Positions 49,113 to 62,103 of a stretch of 64,000 bases of DNA are shown here, piece by piece. Position 1 is the stretch's first letter. Each line of letters begins with the position of its first letter. The notes below the pieces were generated by a model that was given only the letters and a program-made list of their open reading frames with translations, was not told where the DNA came from and made no database searches. The translations under genes were made by a program, and so were the position numbers. This DNA comes from Ephemerocybe angulata (lineage: Eukaryota > Basidiomycota > Agaricomycetes > Agaricales > Psathyrellaceae): the NCBI GenBank assembly GCA_013368325.1, contig JAACJK010000005.1, forward strand, positions 186,001 to 250,000, written 5' to 3'.

Positions 49113-49904
49113 TCAAACTTTCCAGCATTGTAGACTTGAAAGTGCACGCTCGAACGGGAATTCACCTCCCCAGTGCTCAACGTCTGCAAAGCTGTCGTTC
49201 ACCGCTCTCCGTAGCTCTTGAACGACCTCACGTGCCGAAGAGAAGTCTCCGACGCGCCCTCCTTCTATCTCTTCTTTCGAACTCTGAGAAGCCGCAGATA
49301 AGAAACGGGTGTTGTTATCGAAGATAGACGAACATACCTGAATAGCTTGCCCAATGTCAGCATCAATAACGGCAAGGAGGTCCGCCATATCGCCGTCCTC
49401 GTCCCACCGGAGACCGACTGTTGACCGCACGACGTGTACGAGCAGGCCCAGGCTCGAGAATCCGAGGCCAGCACCGTATAGTGTACGTGCCCGCGAAAGC
49501 GTCTCGAAAAGCTGGGGGAGAGAGGAGGCTTCACAATCCCGCGTCTGTCTCCGGAAGAAGCTGTAGGGATTGGGTTGGGCCTTCGCAGTCGTTTGACGTA
49601 ACCGTGACCGTGCGGCGTTTGTGAACGCAGGGCAGAGGCCTGGAGGGCCGGTGGCGAGAAGGTTACGCATGATGGAACGAAGGCTACGAAGCAGTGGTTA
49701 GTAAGGTGGTACGAGGTTAGAGAGGTTGCCTACACGACGTACTCGTCGGCTGAGGCGTTTGCGATGAATGTATCTATCATTAAGTTTCTGTATGAAGACG
49801 GTAAGGCGAAGACACTCGTTGTGAAGGACGATGAGCACGTACACATGGCCAAGGGCAGGTCTGGCGTCCTGGGCGGGTCTAGAGAGGATCTCGGGGGCAG
49901 GCAT
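49113..49904 (-). CDS. conserved hypothetical fungal protein, 4 exons, 210 aa
   Basis: Exons on the minus strand are 49904-49843, 49787-49734, 49683-49338 and 49283-49113. All junctions are GT-AG and phases agree, giving 210 residues. The protein begins MPAPEILSRPAQDARPALG, then TFIANASADEYVV, then a basic stretch (NAARSRLRQTTAKAQ). A short hydrophobic segment (LYGAGLGFSSLGLLVHVV) is a possible membrane or packed helix. The C-terminus is acidic and helical (MADLLAVIDADIGQAIQ, SAREVVQELRRAV) and ends near HWGGEFPFERA. I do not recognise a named domain. It is called a gene because four short exons join in one frame with no stop. Its start lies about 530 bp from the divergently transcribed aldo/keto reductase gene. 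Confidence 0.7.
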
Positions 49905-50432
49905 GGTGTGAGGGTGAGTCTATGTGGGATCGGGGGTGGTGCTCAAGCAAGTTGCAGGGCTTTGAAAGTTGGACGTTCTCATCCTGACTTTATATAGGGC
50001 TCCTCAAACGGTTTTCGAGATCAGGGGCACGAGGGTGAGATCTGGTTGCTGGAAGAGTGAGATGTTGATCTATTCTGATCCCGCGGGTAGGAATTCCGGC
50101 ATATTTTCTCGTCGCCGTCTGTGTTCCAAACGGGGTTGCGACAGATGGGGAATACGGACAAATGCCTAATCTTGCCTCGGTGGAGGCTTGTGACCCTGGG
50201 ATCACATCCGTTCAAAAGTCAATTTTCTTTTGCACTGCGACTTGCCATATCCCACAGTTTGCGTCGCGATGGTTCGCCTTCTCCCATTCCCAGCCGAACT
50301 AGCCCAGTTCGCGTCTCTTTACCTCATCCATACGACTGTTTGCCGGGTCTACATCTTTGCGTGGATATAAAATCGCCCTCAATCTCGCCCTATTTCACCT
50401 CGACATCCTTCAACCTCCTCCTTTGTACCCAC
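49905..50432. promoter_or_regulatory. divergent intergenic region
   Basis: This 530-bp interval separates two divergently transcribed genes and must hold both promoters. I see no convincing TATA box or repeated element. Confidence 0.4.
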
Positions 50433-51969
50433 ATGGCTGACCCTTCCATCGAAACCTTTCGCCTAGGCCCCTTCATAGCTCCGCGGCTGTGGGTCGGACT
50501 CTGGCAGCTATCAAGTAATGCTTGGGGAAGCGTGTCTGCAGCCAAAGTACGTCAGGGGATGGGCCGACACGTCGCGTTAGGCTATACAGCATTTGGTAGG
50601 TCTTCCATCCTCTCTTTTGAAGTATATGACGTCTCATACTCCTCGTCAGATATGGTATGCTTCCTCTGCCCTCGCACACGAGCAGTTCTGATCCAGTCGT
50701 CGTACTTCCCCTGCTATACCAAAAGGGTACGATTTCGGATGATCCAATCCATTCTGCGTACTGACACTCATACAATTCCCAGCGGATCATTATGGAAGTG
50801 CAGAGATTATATTTGTATGTGTAAACATCGTTTCATTGCCGGACATACCACTGATAATTGTGTATTCTAGGGCCAATTCCAAGAGTCGAGCCCTCTTTCT
50901 GAACGAATCATTGGGGCGACGAAGTGGTGCGTCTTCAAGAAGGTGTACCCTACCCCAGAAGTTGTGTGGGAGGCCGTCCACGAGCGTATGGTCCGAATGC
51001 GAACGAAGCGCGTCGATCTTCTTCAAGTGGGTTCCTTCCCCCATAGACCGCAGCATCCAGCCCTCATGATCCGCTACAGTTCCATTGGCAAGACTACTCC
51101 GACAAGAACTACTTGACAGCCCTCAGTCACCTCAATGACCTCAGAATGCAGGGCCACATTCGCGCTATCGGCCTCTGTAACTTTGACACCATCCACACCG
51201 ACGAGATCTGCACACAATTGGGACCTGGGGTAATTGTGTCGAACCAAGTACAGGTATAACGCTCCATTTCCCCCAAGAATGTCGGCTAACCTATTCTTAT
51301 AGTTCTCGCTCGTCGATACTCGGCCCCTCCACGGCATGTCAGATGTCTGTGCGAAGCACGGCCTCAAGCTGCTGACGTATGGCACACTGGTGCGTTCGCG
51401 TTCGTTCACTTCTGCTTCTGGACTTGGCGACTGAGAAGGGCCTCGGCTTCCCAGTGCGGAGGCTTCTTGGCCGACAAATGGCTTGGACAATCCGAGCCGG
51501 ATCCCTACTCTGGCGACCTCACACCTTCGCAACGAAAAGTACGTCTTGACGTGATATGCCTTCACTCCCGGTCCGAGGCTCACTCTTCGTCCGCGCAGTA
51601 CCTCGACATGATCGTGAAAGCTTGGGGCTCGTGGGACCTCTTCCAAACCCTATTGCTTGTTCTGCGCAGAATCGGCGATAAGCACGGTGGTAGAAGCATA
51701 TCGAACATCGCAACGAGATGGGTCCTTGATCACCCTTTCGTCGGTGCAGTCATCATAGGTACATTGAAAGAACCCTCCCTCGGTCTGTCGTGCTTATTTC
51801 GTCTCCAGGGGCACGCCTAGGGTTGTCAGAGCATCCCGACGATAACCAGAAGGTTTCAGGATTTCACCTGACTGATGGCGATCGGGCGCAAATTGAGGCC
51901 ATCCTCGAACAATCGGACGCTCGAAGGATCATCACCACCATTGGTGATTGCGGCGCTGAATATCGGTAA
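50433..51969 (+). CDS. aldo/keto reductase
   Basis: Supported exons are 50433-50595, 50783-50814, 50871-51026, 51080-51253, 51303-51389, 51455-51538, 51599-51758 and 51809-51969, about 340 residues. The family layout is clear: an N-terminal strand region (RLWVGLWQLSS), the catalytic-Tyr segment ADHYGSAE, the Lys segment IIGATKWCVF, VDLLQFHWQDY, IRAIGLCNF, IVSNQVQFSLVDTRP, LLTYGTLCGGFLADKW and an NADPH-binding end (VGAVIIGARLGLS). Such enzymes reduce carbonyls with NADPH; the substrate here is unknown. Between exons at 50595 and 50783 a micro-exon for D-M-A is required; the visible candidate 'atatg' after an AG at about 50657 is one base short of the expected six. Either it is spliced unusually or the gene carries a 1-base lesion. 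It is convergent with the hydrolase gene, 268 bp away. Confidence 0.82.
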
Positions 51970-52237
51970 CTCATTAGTCCACCGGCCTCTTCTCTCCTCT
52001 CTTCTTGGCTCGGAACGCTGTTATTGTAGTCTCTCTCCTCGGTGCTATCAACTTCTTGTATTTGTCTACGAATTAGTGGTGTTCTATGTACGATGCATTC
52101 TTAAAGCTACAAAAGGGTGACTGTGTCGACAATGCTTTCCGTGTAATGATGATGCCCCTGCCGTACGAGAAAATGAACAATAAATGAATGAAAGAACCCC
52201 CGAGTAAACGAGCAAAAGAAGAGTGAGTATGGTATAG

Positions 52238-55200
52238 TTATAATTTGCTGGTTGAATAAGAAGGTCCCATGGAGAAAGATGTGGGTAAACGTTGAATAGG
52301 CTGTAGCTTGCGTTTCAAGTCCCGAAGTATCGTCGTCTTGGGATGCCATTCGCGAAATGCATCACGGAGCTTGCCCACTTCATTGAAGAAGAAGTGAATC
52401 ACGCGCTCATCTGCGATGACGTCTCGCAAAGACCAAGGGATCTGAAGAAGATTTAGGGTTCTGACGCCAGAGTACAGGAACGGTATCGACATACCTCGTA
52501 GTCGTTCTGCTCGTGGGCCGCGTTGAACTGGTCGACCACGAGCTTCGGGTACTCCTCAGCTCCACTATTCGTCAAAAATAGGTATCGTACAGCCAACCTG
52601 AACAGAAATTAGCCTAAATCCGAACTGGGCGACGAAAACCTAGGCCAGCCACTCACGAGTACGTCGCCAACTCTTCATACGCAGTCGAATGGCCGACGCC
52701 ACTCAGGGAGCCTGCAGTCCCTTCGGAAAGATGTGTCAACAGCCCGCCATCCGGGATGCCAGAGTTGCGAAGCCGCAATAGCAAAACCAAGAGGTTGGAC
52801 AAGAAATCAGACGAACTGGACGAGAAGAGTAGATAAGCGACGTTGAGCGTATGGCGCATCAGTGAAACGTAACGTACTGATAAGCGTCCCCGTCAATATA
52901 GAGTGCTCGTAGAATCAGGGGGTGCGTGGCTGCGGTGAATATTCCTGAATAAATGGGCACGACTTGGTCGTTCAAAGATGCGACATAGACCATCTTGATC
53001 TACAGCACATGGGTGTGAGTACCTGCCCGGACGAAAGACACATGAACCTGCACGTACCCCATGGTCCAGAACGTTCTCCAAAGCCTTCACATACGCTTTT
53101 GATACGGCACTCTCCGTATCCTGGAATTCAAATAGTTCGCGCGCCGCCGTGGATTCGAAGTACTGACAACGGCGGGTTAGTCCTTTAAACCCGAATCAGT
53201 GGTATACAAACGGACCTGTATGTATGGTGCAACCAAGCTGCTGCTTCGCAGATAACGAAGGGGGCCAAGATGGATGCCGCAGAGTGCCAAACAGCACACA
53301 CGTTGGACCTTCCGCGCATAAGGCTTCGGCATGCCCACAGAAGAAGGGAACGTGTCTCCCCCAGAGACGACCATCTCCTCCGCACGCGTGTAGATGATCC
53401 CATTCTGGATAAGCTTGTTCAGCAAATGAGTCGAGACCACCGATCCTTGCGAATGAGTCGCGACGAAGACGACGTCCGCTTCTCGAAGATCGTCCATCCA
53501 CTCGCTATTGGCGACAAGGCTACTGTAAAGCCTATACGAGGTTCCATTAATACCGGATATGAAACGACTTTATGGAAGAGCAACACTCACTTCTCGACTC
53601 GCCGCTCAATCGTGCCCTCGCCCTCCAGCGGGATCTTCGTCACCTTCTCAAGGTTCACTCCATGCTCTTGTTCGAACTCCTCCAGTGCCGCCTCCATCAT
53701 GTTCGCGAATTTCGAGCTGGTTCCTGTGGGCTATAGAGCGCAAATTGATCGATAGATCAGTTAACCATATCATTGACGAAGAACTGACAGAAGAAGTCAA
53801 AAACGTGGTTGAACCTCTCGATCTAACCCCACTCAAACCACGAAACGCCCACCGCAGACATCCACACTCTGTGGAAGGCCCTCCTACCCGAGGACGGAAG
53901 CGCAGCCACGGCGAAAATATATGATAAATGGGACACGAACCTCGCCCAACACAGTCCGCATCATCGCGCCTGAGAAAAATCACCGGTTAAACACGTCGTC
54001 CACCAAGATCCAAGGACGCAAAAGCAAAAAACGCACCAGGGAACCATCCATGCACGCCAATAACCACGACCCTTTTGCACCCCCGAAGCACGTCCTTCTC
54101 AAGCACCTCGGAAACGCCTTCGGCCGACCCCACCGGCCCTGCACCCACGAACAACCCTGGTCTGCGGCTGTCACCATCGCCCTGCGCACCAGACAACGCG
54201 CGCTCGATGACCTCCCACGACTTCGGGAGCTCCTGCCCAAACCTCTCGAACCTAACCTGCCTCTCCTGCTCAACAAGCGCCGCAATATCCAACATCCCAC
54301 TACTCGAGCTCCTCCTCAACGGATGCGGCGCGTTCAACCTATGCCTATCCCTCCTCCCCGGACCCGCGCTCGCGTCTCTCCCATCTTCCCCGCGACCTCC
54401 CTCGAGACGCTCCTGCTGATGCTCCCCACCCCCAACCCCATCCTTCGCAAACAGCACCCCGCTCATAAATTTCATAGTTTTCCCGAATAACCTACTTCCA
54501 ACACCGGCATCTTGACCGGCCGCGGGCGCTTTAGTACCGGGCGACGCGGGTGCAGGCGGTGATGGCGGGCGCAGAACGACGCTGCGCGGCGGCGCATGGA
54601 ACGTGTCTGCCCACGTCGGCAGCACGAGGGCGGACGGGCCCGACTTCTTGGCTGAGATCGAGGGCGCGGGCGATGAAGCGCGTTTGGGTGTTACGGGCGC
54701 GGACTTGGACTTCTCTACGACAGGGGGCTGGATGGGTTTGTTGATCCCGTTCGTATTGGGCGGAGCTGAACCCGAAGGTGAAGGCGGTGGTACAGGCGTC
54801 GAGCTTCCAGACGAGCTTCTCCCTTTCACGGGTTTCGTGACCTTGCGCTTGATGTCGTCGTCGCCAGTAAGAGGTTCCGCGGGCGCGTCTCCGTCCTTCG
54901 ACGTCGTCGATCCGCGTCGATTTGTCGGATTGGGCGACGCGTTCCTCGAACTTGAGCTCGAAAGCGCCTGTTCCGTAAGTGTAAGGAGTTTTGGCACCAA
55001 ACTCCTGCTCCGCCCATCCGCACTCGCGTCATCTCTCCTCGATCCCTCCTCTGACGCGCTATCCTCCGCATCCGAGTCGAGATCCATCACCTCCGCCCCA
55101 TGCTCGTCCCGCTTCACCTCCTTCGGCGCGATGGTCCCTGCAGCTCCAGACTCGCCATATCCAATAGCCTTGACGAGCATCGACTGCTTCGAGAAGAAAG

Positions 55201-58200
55201 AGGCCCAGCCCGAGCGATTGGCCTTGATGCTCTCCTCGATCGGATTCGCCGGTTCAGCTTCACCTTCCTTCGACGCGTCTCCCGCAGAAGCACCACCCTC
55301 CATCCTCGCCTCGCCCTCGCCTGCACCTTCGACTTCTACTGCACCCTCCACACCCTTCTGCACCTTCTCCTTCTCCCTCACCAGCACCACTTCTCGCCCA
55401 GTTGCCATCTCCACCGCCCCAGCCTCTCCACCGCGTCCTCCCTCGGCCGCAGTAGGCCCAGCAGCGCATGCCGTATTCGTCTCCGTAGTGGTGGTCGTAG
55501 TACTTGTAGCACCGATAAGACTCGATCCAGCCGCCGTTGGAGAACCCGCAGATTCCTCCGCCGCCGCAGTTGCCGCCGCAGATGTAGTCGTCGTAGTCGT
55601 AGTAGTCGTCGAATACCACGCCCACGGATTCAACCATGCCGATCCAGGCCCTGTCCCGCCCTGTTCCGCCTCCACATCTCCTTTTCCTTCCCCTCCTTCG
55701 CCCTCACCCTCGGACTTATTCCCTTCCACACCCTCTCCCAAACCAGCAGCAACCTCCCCGTTCCCATTCTCCCCACGCTCCACCCCCAATCCACCCACTC
55801 CACCATTGCCTCCCTCAATTCCCCTCCTCGGACCCAGCCCCGCTCCTCCAACTGCCTCATCCCCTCCACCCGAGATTCTTCCGCCATTCCCATCTGCAGC
55901 ACCAGAAGCCTTCGCTCGTCCAACCAGCGCAGCCCTGCCGTCAACCTGTAATCGATACATCGATTTAGCTCACCACATACGTCAAGATAGAAGAAAAGAA
56001 AGAAGGAGAAGAGAAAAAGGGAGTTATAGAATAGAACGCACCCTATCGCTGTCGTCGTCGTCACCATTTGGGTTAGCCTTAGCCTCCGAGGAAACCTTTA
56101 CAGCACCCGCTTGCCTCGTCGATCCCACGCCGGCGTCTATACCTTCGTCCACGTTTTCTCGAGATCTCGACGAACTCCCGGCACCTGTAACGGAGAACAT
56201 GAGCATTCGTAAAATGAGCAACTGCCTCCATGCAAGGATATGGTAAACCTGCCACGTCAAGACGCCGGGCAGTAATAACACACAGAAAGAAGGAAAAAAC
56301 CACCGGCCTCGAACTCCGTCCAAAGGTCTTCGAAAAAGAGCCTCCACAGAGTAATAACGCACAGAAAGAAGAAAAAAAGCACCGGGCTCGAACCCCGTCC
56401 AAAAACCCTTCGAAAAAAGCCTCCACAGACGAACACCGCGCGCGCACAGCGTGCAGAATAACGTCAAATCTCAACAGAACGCGAAGGAACAACACGATAC
56501 CCAGACAAAAAGAAATGAAAGACATACCGTCACCATTCACACCTGCTCTCTCGCCGGCGGCGGCCGCCCCTGCACCTCCCTCACCCTCAGCTTCGCCCTC
56601 CCCAGCCACCTCCTCCTTAACGCTCTCCAAAGCCTTAGAATTAGAAGCGTCTTCTGCGGAGCCCCACCCAACATAGCTCCACCAAGAGTAGTAACCGGCG
56701 GCATCATTCTGAGTCGCCTCATCCGCACTCCAGCTTCTACCACTCCCATCCTTAATGGATCCAACCTTCCCACTCCCACTGTCCCTTCCGTCGGCGGTGT
56801 TCTCGCCCTCTCGCGGCAGCACAGAGTCAGATCCATAATTGCCATCTCGTAAAGCCACACCTGCATCCGAGCCGGGCGACCCAGTCTCGTCTGCTATAGC
56901 GTTCTCAAGGTTCGGTTCGGTTGAGGCAATAGCTGCTGTGGTAGTGGGGGTCGTAGAAGTGGCATCGGCGGCGGATTCGTCATCCTTTGCTGTCGAGGGT
57001 TGGACGGGTGCAGTCGAGGTCGAGGTCGAGGGCGGCGTAGAGGTACCTAGAATCGTCGGAGAAAGGATCTGTCAGTTTACCGCTTTCTTCTTATACGCAC
57101 ATAGGCGACAGTGAGAGTAAGAAGGCATGAGCCGTGATCCAGTGCGTGTGTATAGCTGAAGCGAATAGTGCCAAAGATACTGGGGAATACGTCCAAGGAT
57201 AAGGGCAGCGATGCACGAAAGCCTGCGAACTGTGGAAAGAGAGTGCGCTAGACGAGACCGTCTCGGGAGTCGTAGCCATGTAAGGTCTAGTGCGATAAGA
57301 CGATCTGCGACACTCCACAAAACGAAGACGCCGATCTGCGCACGAAAGTCCCAAAATCAAGGTGCACGAACGAAAGAGGCGAACCCAACATACACGACAA
57401 GAGAAAACCAAGATCGAACTCACCTCCTACCGCACTCGTACCTGCAATCGTCGGGGTCTTCACAGTTGAATCTAGAAGTCAAAGTTCGTCAGCAGCCACT
57501 CTTATACCCCATATCCTGAACCAATCAAGCGGCGAATGGATAATCAGCGGAAGCACAGCGCATCGCATGACACGGCTGAGCAACCCTGCGTTCCCTCGCG
57601 CACGCCACAAGAGACACGGCGCCATGCAGTGGATTACTCGACCATGTGTTCAACAGGCCGTGATTCAGAGACCATCTGAGATCTTACACTCAACGACGAT
57701 GGCATCTTCGTCTTCGACGTCGCATGATGCGCTCGCCTCGAGAGAGGCGAGGCCGGGATTGGGTGCGCCACCGGCTGTGCCAGCCACATCTGAGCATGCG
57801 CCATAAAACACAAAACCATCGACACCGAAACCGAAACTGAAGCAGAAGCAGATTGTCGAAATCACGAGCGCTTCAAGAGACTCACCATTCAAACCGCCCA
57901 AAGCAGGGGAAGCATCCTTTGCCGATTCTGTTAAACGAAATGATCGTCAGCATCCGATCACAGAAATAAGAAAGAAAGGGTAAGTCGACAATTCAACGCA
58001 AAAGAACGGATTGCCTCTGAACCGTCCAAGAAACCAAACTCACGTCCTCCTCCAACTCCCCCTCCTCCTCCCACAGCCTTCCGCCCCCTCCCAAGCAACG
58101 GCAACCCCAAACTCAACCCCCACCCCCTCGCACTCCCACTCCCCACATCTCCCCTCCCAGACACATCTCGCTTCCCCGCATCCTTCCCACCGTCCTCCAA

Positions 58201-59934
58201 TTCGAGAACGCCTTCGACGTTGATGTTCGGAACCTCCACAGCCGGCGTCTGTGGTAGAGGCGGCACGAAATCATCGATCGAACTTGGGTAGCTCTTCGCG
58301 TGCACGTCCTTCTGGCTCTCCATCTCCTGGTCTTTCTCCCTCTCCTTCCCCGTCTCTTTCTCGTTGACGGCTGCTTGCTTCGACGCGGAGGGGGAAAGCG
58401 CATCGAACTCAACACCAACAGTCTCACCACTCGCACCCACAGCATCCTCCTGCTGCGGGTGCACGACCTCCTCCTCCAACGTCGCCTCTACCCCACCCAC
58501 CCCAGAAAGACCGACTCCCGGTAACACACCCATCGGCGTCACCCTCGCGATGAGCGGTTCGCTCCCCACAACCAACCTACTACTAATACTCAACGGACTC
58601 CCCACCACAGGCGGACTCGTCCCCGTCCCACTCCCACCCAAACTCCCACTCTCCTTCTCCTTCTCCCTTTCCTTCTCCTTCTCCCTCTTCGTTTCCTTCG
58701 ACTGCGCCGGAGACGCAGACCGAGAACCATAGAACCACGACCTCTTCCGCGGCGTCGAGCCCGGGGTCGTACTCGTATTACTCGTATAGGCAGATGGGAG
58801 GATGGGTGGGGAGGGTAATGGAGGAGGGGAGAGTGCGATTTCGGGTTCGAGCGGGGCGGGGGGTGTGACTGTTATTGGGATTGGGATGGAGGGTGTTGGC
58901 TCGGGTTGAACGTCCTCGGCGGGAGAGAGAGGGAGAGGAAGGGGCGAGGTGGCGAAGGTTGGAGACTCGGAGAGCCCGATAGCTGAGTCCGCATCGTCAT
59001 CTTGTTCCTGTACTTGGACCTGTATCGCGTTCGTGCTCGTGCTAACGTCCGTAGCGGTAGAAGGCGGAGCCCCACTCGTAGTTACACCCATCTGCCCCGC
59101 GGTATAACCTGTAGCAGATCCTCCAGGCAACCCCTCCCCAGGAAAGAGATCCGTAATTCTCATTATGGGAGGCAGCCCGTCCTCCTCTTCCCGTGTGGCA
59201 GGCCGTTTGTCGAGTGCACGCTGCGAAATCCCGGGTCGGTTAGTGTTCGACGCAGAAGACGCGCTGCGTGTCTTGGAACGACCGAGGGACGCGAACCATC
59301 CTGTTGTCTTGGACGGAGAGGTCGAAAGTGAAGTTGGTGGGGCGCTTGGACCTTGCGGCCTCGGCTGCGGGGCTGGATAAGAAAAACAGAGGTCGTGGTT
59401 AGCAAACACAATTGATAGACATAGGAAACTCAGTGGTGACGCACCTGACGGTCCCGATTTCGTTGGCGGTACCGATACCGGCGACGATGTGGATGTGGAT
59501 GCGGATGAGGAGGATGACGGCGAAGCGGTGAGACCCGCTAGCATCCCGACACTCTCCTCCGCACTCAGACTGGGTGGTGCGCCCGTTCCTTCCGCGAAGA
59601 CGACGGTAACGCTTGCCACGGGTGCAGCAGCACCTCCCACACCGTTTCCACCACTCCCTCCTCCTCCAGGTCCTACTCCGGCTCCGGTGCCGACTCCAGG
59701 CACGGAGAGCGATGTCGTAGAAGCACTCTTCCCTCCTCTCAGCGACGAGTGCGACGTCCTTCGCATAAGCCACGGCGCAGGTGCGTTTAGAGAATGGGGG
59801 GTCGACGCAGATGCGGAGACGGAGGACTTGCGCGAGGGGTGTTGTTGCGTTCGACTGCTCGTGCGACGCGGAATCTTGGACTGTGGGCTTGAGGGAGGCT
59901 TAGAAGAGGTGCTGGTTTCTTGCGAAGGTTCCAT
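52238..59934 (-). CDS. full-length YML020W-like alpha/beta hydrolase domain protein
   Basis: About 15 exons on the minus strand: 59934-59445, 59372-58044, 57927-57886, 57471-57424, 57046-56528, 56184-56042, 55945-54037, 53969-53941, 53730-53591, 53522-53216, 53162-53058, 52999-52878, 52815-52657, 52597-52495 and 52441-52238. Phases agree, giving about 1,882 residues. The first 1,450 or so are disordered, Ser/Pro/Gly/Glu-rich, with WW/YSWWSYVGWGS and NPWAWYSTT islands. The C-terminus holds the alpha/beta hydrolase: VVVIGVHGWFPGAMMRTVLG, then PTGTSSKFANMMEAAL, the nucleophile elbow VFVATHSQGSVVS (Ser codon 53450-53452) and KMVYVASLNDQVVP. This order matches the fungal family related to yeast YML020W, whose substrate is unknown. 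Exons 3 and 4 are short and less certain. It is the only copy in the window with a catalytic domain and is the likely source of the partial copies. Confidence 0.85.
56273..56430 (-). repeat. two tandem 79-bp repeats in a hydrolase intron
   Basis: On the + strand 'taataacacacagaaagaag' at 56273 and 'taataacgcacagaaagaag' at 56352 begin two copies of a 79-bp unit, both ending in 'gcctccacag'. Read on the minus strand each contains a GTTCGAG block like a tRNA T-loop, but no complete tRNA cloverleaf is present. The repeats lie inside the intron between exons 5 and 6. Confidence 0.75.
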
Positions 59935-60300
59935 GACTACTACGTTGCAGTCTTGTAAGTAGTTGTATGGATCTAGTGGGCTGTCTTCGTTGTCTTCGTG
60001 TGTCGAGATCCGATATTCAAAGTCTAGCAGTAGCTCATGCGCTCGCCCAGCTTTAGTCTAGGGCAGCGCAGTCGAGGAAGATGAAGAGAAAATGGAACGA
60101 TGAGGAGGAGGAAGGAGGATGAACGTGTTGGTTTGCTAACAGCAGTGGCCCGCAGGCACGACTGCCCCAATGCATCACCCTCGACGTCACCGTGCGTCGG
60201 CCGGAGCTCCGGTGCGGCGAAACTATGCACGTGTTTTCAGCACACGTGGGGTAGAGATAGGGGCTTAGACGGGCGTCTAATTGGAATCGGTGAGCGCTAT
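59935..60300 (-). promoter_or_regulatory. type II promoter block of the full-length hydrolase gene
   Basis: The same block as before the type II copies, inverted: CCGGAGCTCCGG at 60201-60212, CACGTG at 60228-60233 and 60243-60248, and GACGGGCGTCTAA near 60267. This is presumably the original promoter from which the other blocks derive. Confidence 0.7.
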
Positions 60301-62103
60301 TGGCATAGTCCAACGTAGCCATGAAGCGGAGACATGGGAATAGCACGAGAGTGGATAGCGGGCGAGAGACGGACGGCATCCAAGCCAGTCCGTCCTCTAG
60401 AAGCATGCGTGAATTGGTCGGACCGAGGTAAGGCTAAGGTACATGAAGTAAGAGGGAGGGATAGGGTGGGTAACGAAATTTATTTGTCCGTCGTCGTGGA
60501 TCGCGAGAGAGAAAGATGAGGCTCACACAGCGCTGCGTTCGTCATCCTAGACAGAAGGCTGTTGCTCGATTTGGGGATCCCGCCCTGTGGCAGGGATCTC
60601 GTGACTCGCCGCTCTCCACTCCGCCGCGCTTCATGCTGCCTCCGTTGACCTTCTATAAACGATCTTTAAATCGTAAGGGTTTACTTGGACAGAAATCGTT
60701 GTTGGAAGCAGCCTAGCACGATTTAAATTATGAAAATGCCCATGGAAGTAGAACTAGAGCCAAATAACAAAAGAATAAACCATGGTCAAAGGTGTACTAC
60801 GTACAGAATTCGAGAGAGAAATGGTTGTTTAGCCGAAGGCGTATGCTGCTGTCAATACCTGACCTGAGGTACGAATGCTACCCTCCTACCCCATATTTGT
60901 ACCATAGCCAAGCCCCACCACCATTCGTGCCATCAAAAATCATCCTTCACAGCCAGAAAGAACATCCCGACGGGCTGTCTTCAGCGCGACCAGGAGTCCG
61001 TCGTTCCAGGAGTCCGTCGTTCCACGTCCTACTACGGCTACAAAAGCCACACTGCGGGAGCAACTGTAGAGCATCTGTGCCTATAGTGTGTGTCCGACGA
61101 AGACCTGCTGGCCGCGAGGCTCACGATGAGGCATGCGCCAAGCAGATCCCAGCTCGTATTACTAGCTTAAGCGCTCTGGAATGGAGACGAGCGATGAATG
61201 AAATTCTCTTGAATACGATGACATTCTCGACACTTGTGGTACTGCGTGAGGGCCAGAACTCGTCGATGCACTCTCAAGCTATACTTGTAATTAGTTCTCA
61301 GACACCTACGGCGCAGGATAGCATGCACAGGTCGCCGTTGCCCAGGCAATGGGGCGACTCATCGACTTCACCAACTCACTTCCGCGACTGTTATCGCTCA
61401 CCTTCGATCGGTTCACCATTGGGACATTGTGATGGGCGTGCACCCGGCGAAGACTAAAGGAATAGCAAACCATGTGCGAACTGCAGAAAATGTTGAAGAA
61501 GGTTGTCAGCACTAGACAACGAACACTCAGTGTGGACTCGAGAGAACAGACTCGTTGGATATACCTAGACAACGAACACTACGAGTACATACTGTATGTG
61601 AGTATCTAGGAGGGATAAGAAAAACCACACCTCAGTATGAACTCGAGAGAACAGACTGAGGTGGAAAGAACGAAGGAGGCGAATATATATATGAGAGCAG
61701 ACGAAGAATCAGCGAAGTATGATCGAAGTATAATAGAGGATCTTCGTGAATCAGAAGCGTTGAGCTGGAAGAAGAGATGTCTATACCATACACATCAACA
61801 AAGGTCGCAACCAGAATATTTCGACGACGTTATCACGGTAAATGGAAGTGAGAAGCAAATAAATGGGAGATGGTATAGGAAGTTCCGAATTACCCTGAAA
61901 ATGACAATATATACATGACAAAATTATCTGGGCCTCGAGTTACCGGTCGAGTAACTTGGACGTCAGACGTACAGTAACCAGTTCGTGTGTCTAAGTTAAA
62001 GCTCGAACGAAATTGAAACAGGAACAGACAATATGTACAGTACAAAATATAACGGAGTTGAACTAAATTGAAAATGACCGAAACAAAACAAATAGAATCT
62101 AAG
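60301..62103. repeat. 3' flank of CHAT gene 4, partly an inverted duplicate
   Basis: 60826-61035 is the reverse complement of 35088-35300. The rest (60301-60825 and 61036-62103) shows no gene; 61600-62100 is AT-rich with only short frames. Confidence 0.55.

Noticed and set aside
54603..56246. 547-codon open frame on the + strand
   Set aside because: It lies antisense to exon 7 of the hydrolase gene, whose minus-strand exons join in frame and encode recognisable family motifs. The + frame is a low-complexity shadow of GC-rich sequence.
56340..56430. Possible tRNA on the minus strand (GTTCGAGCCC block)
   Set aside because: Only a T-arm-like block is present. I could not find a matching acceptor stem, D-arm or anticodon arm, and the site lies in an intron as part of a tandem repeat.
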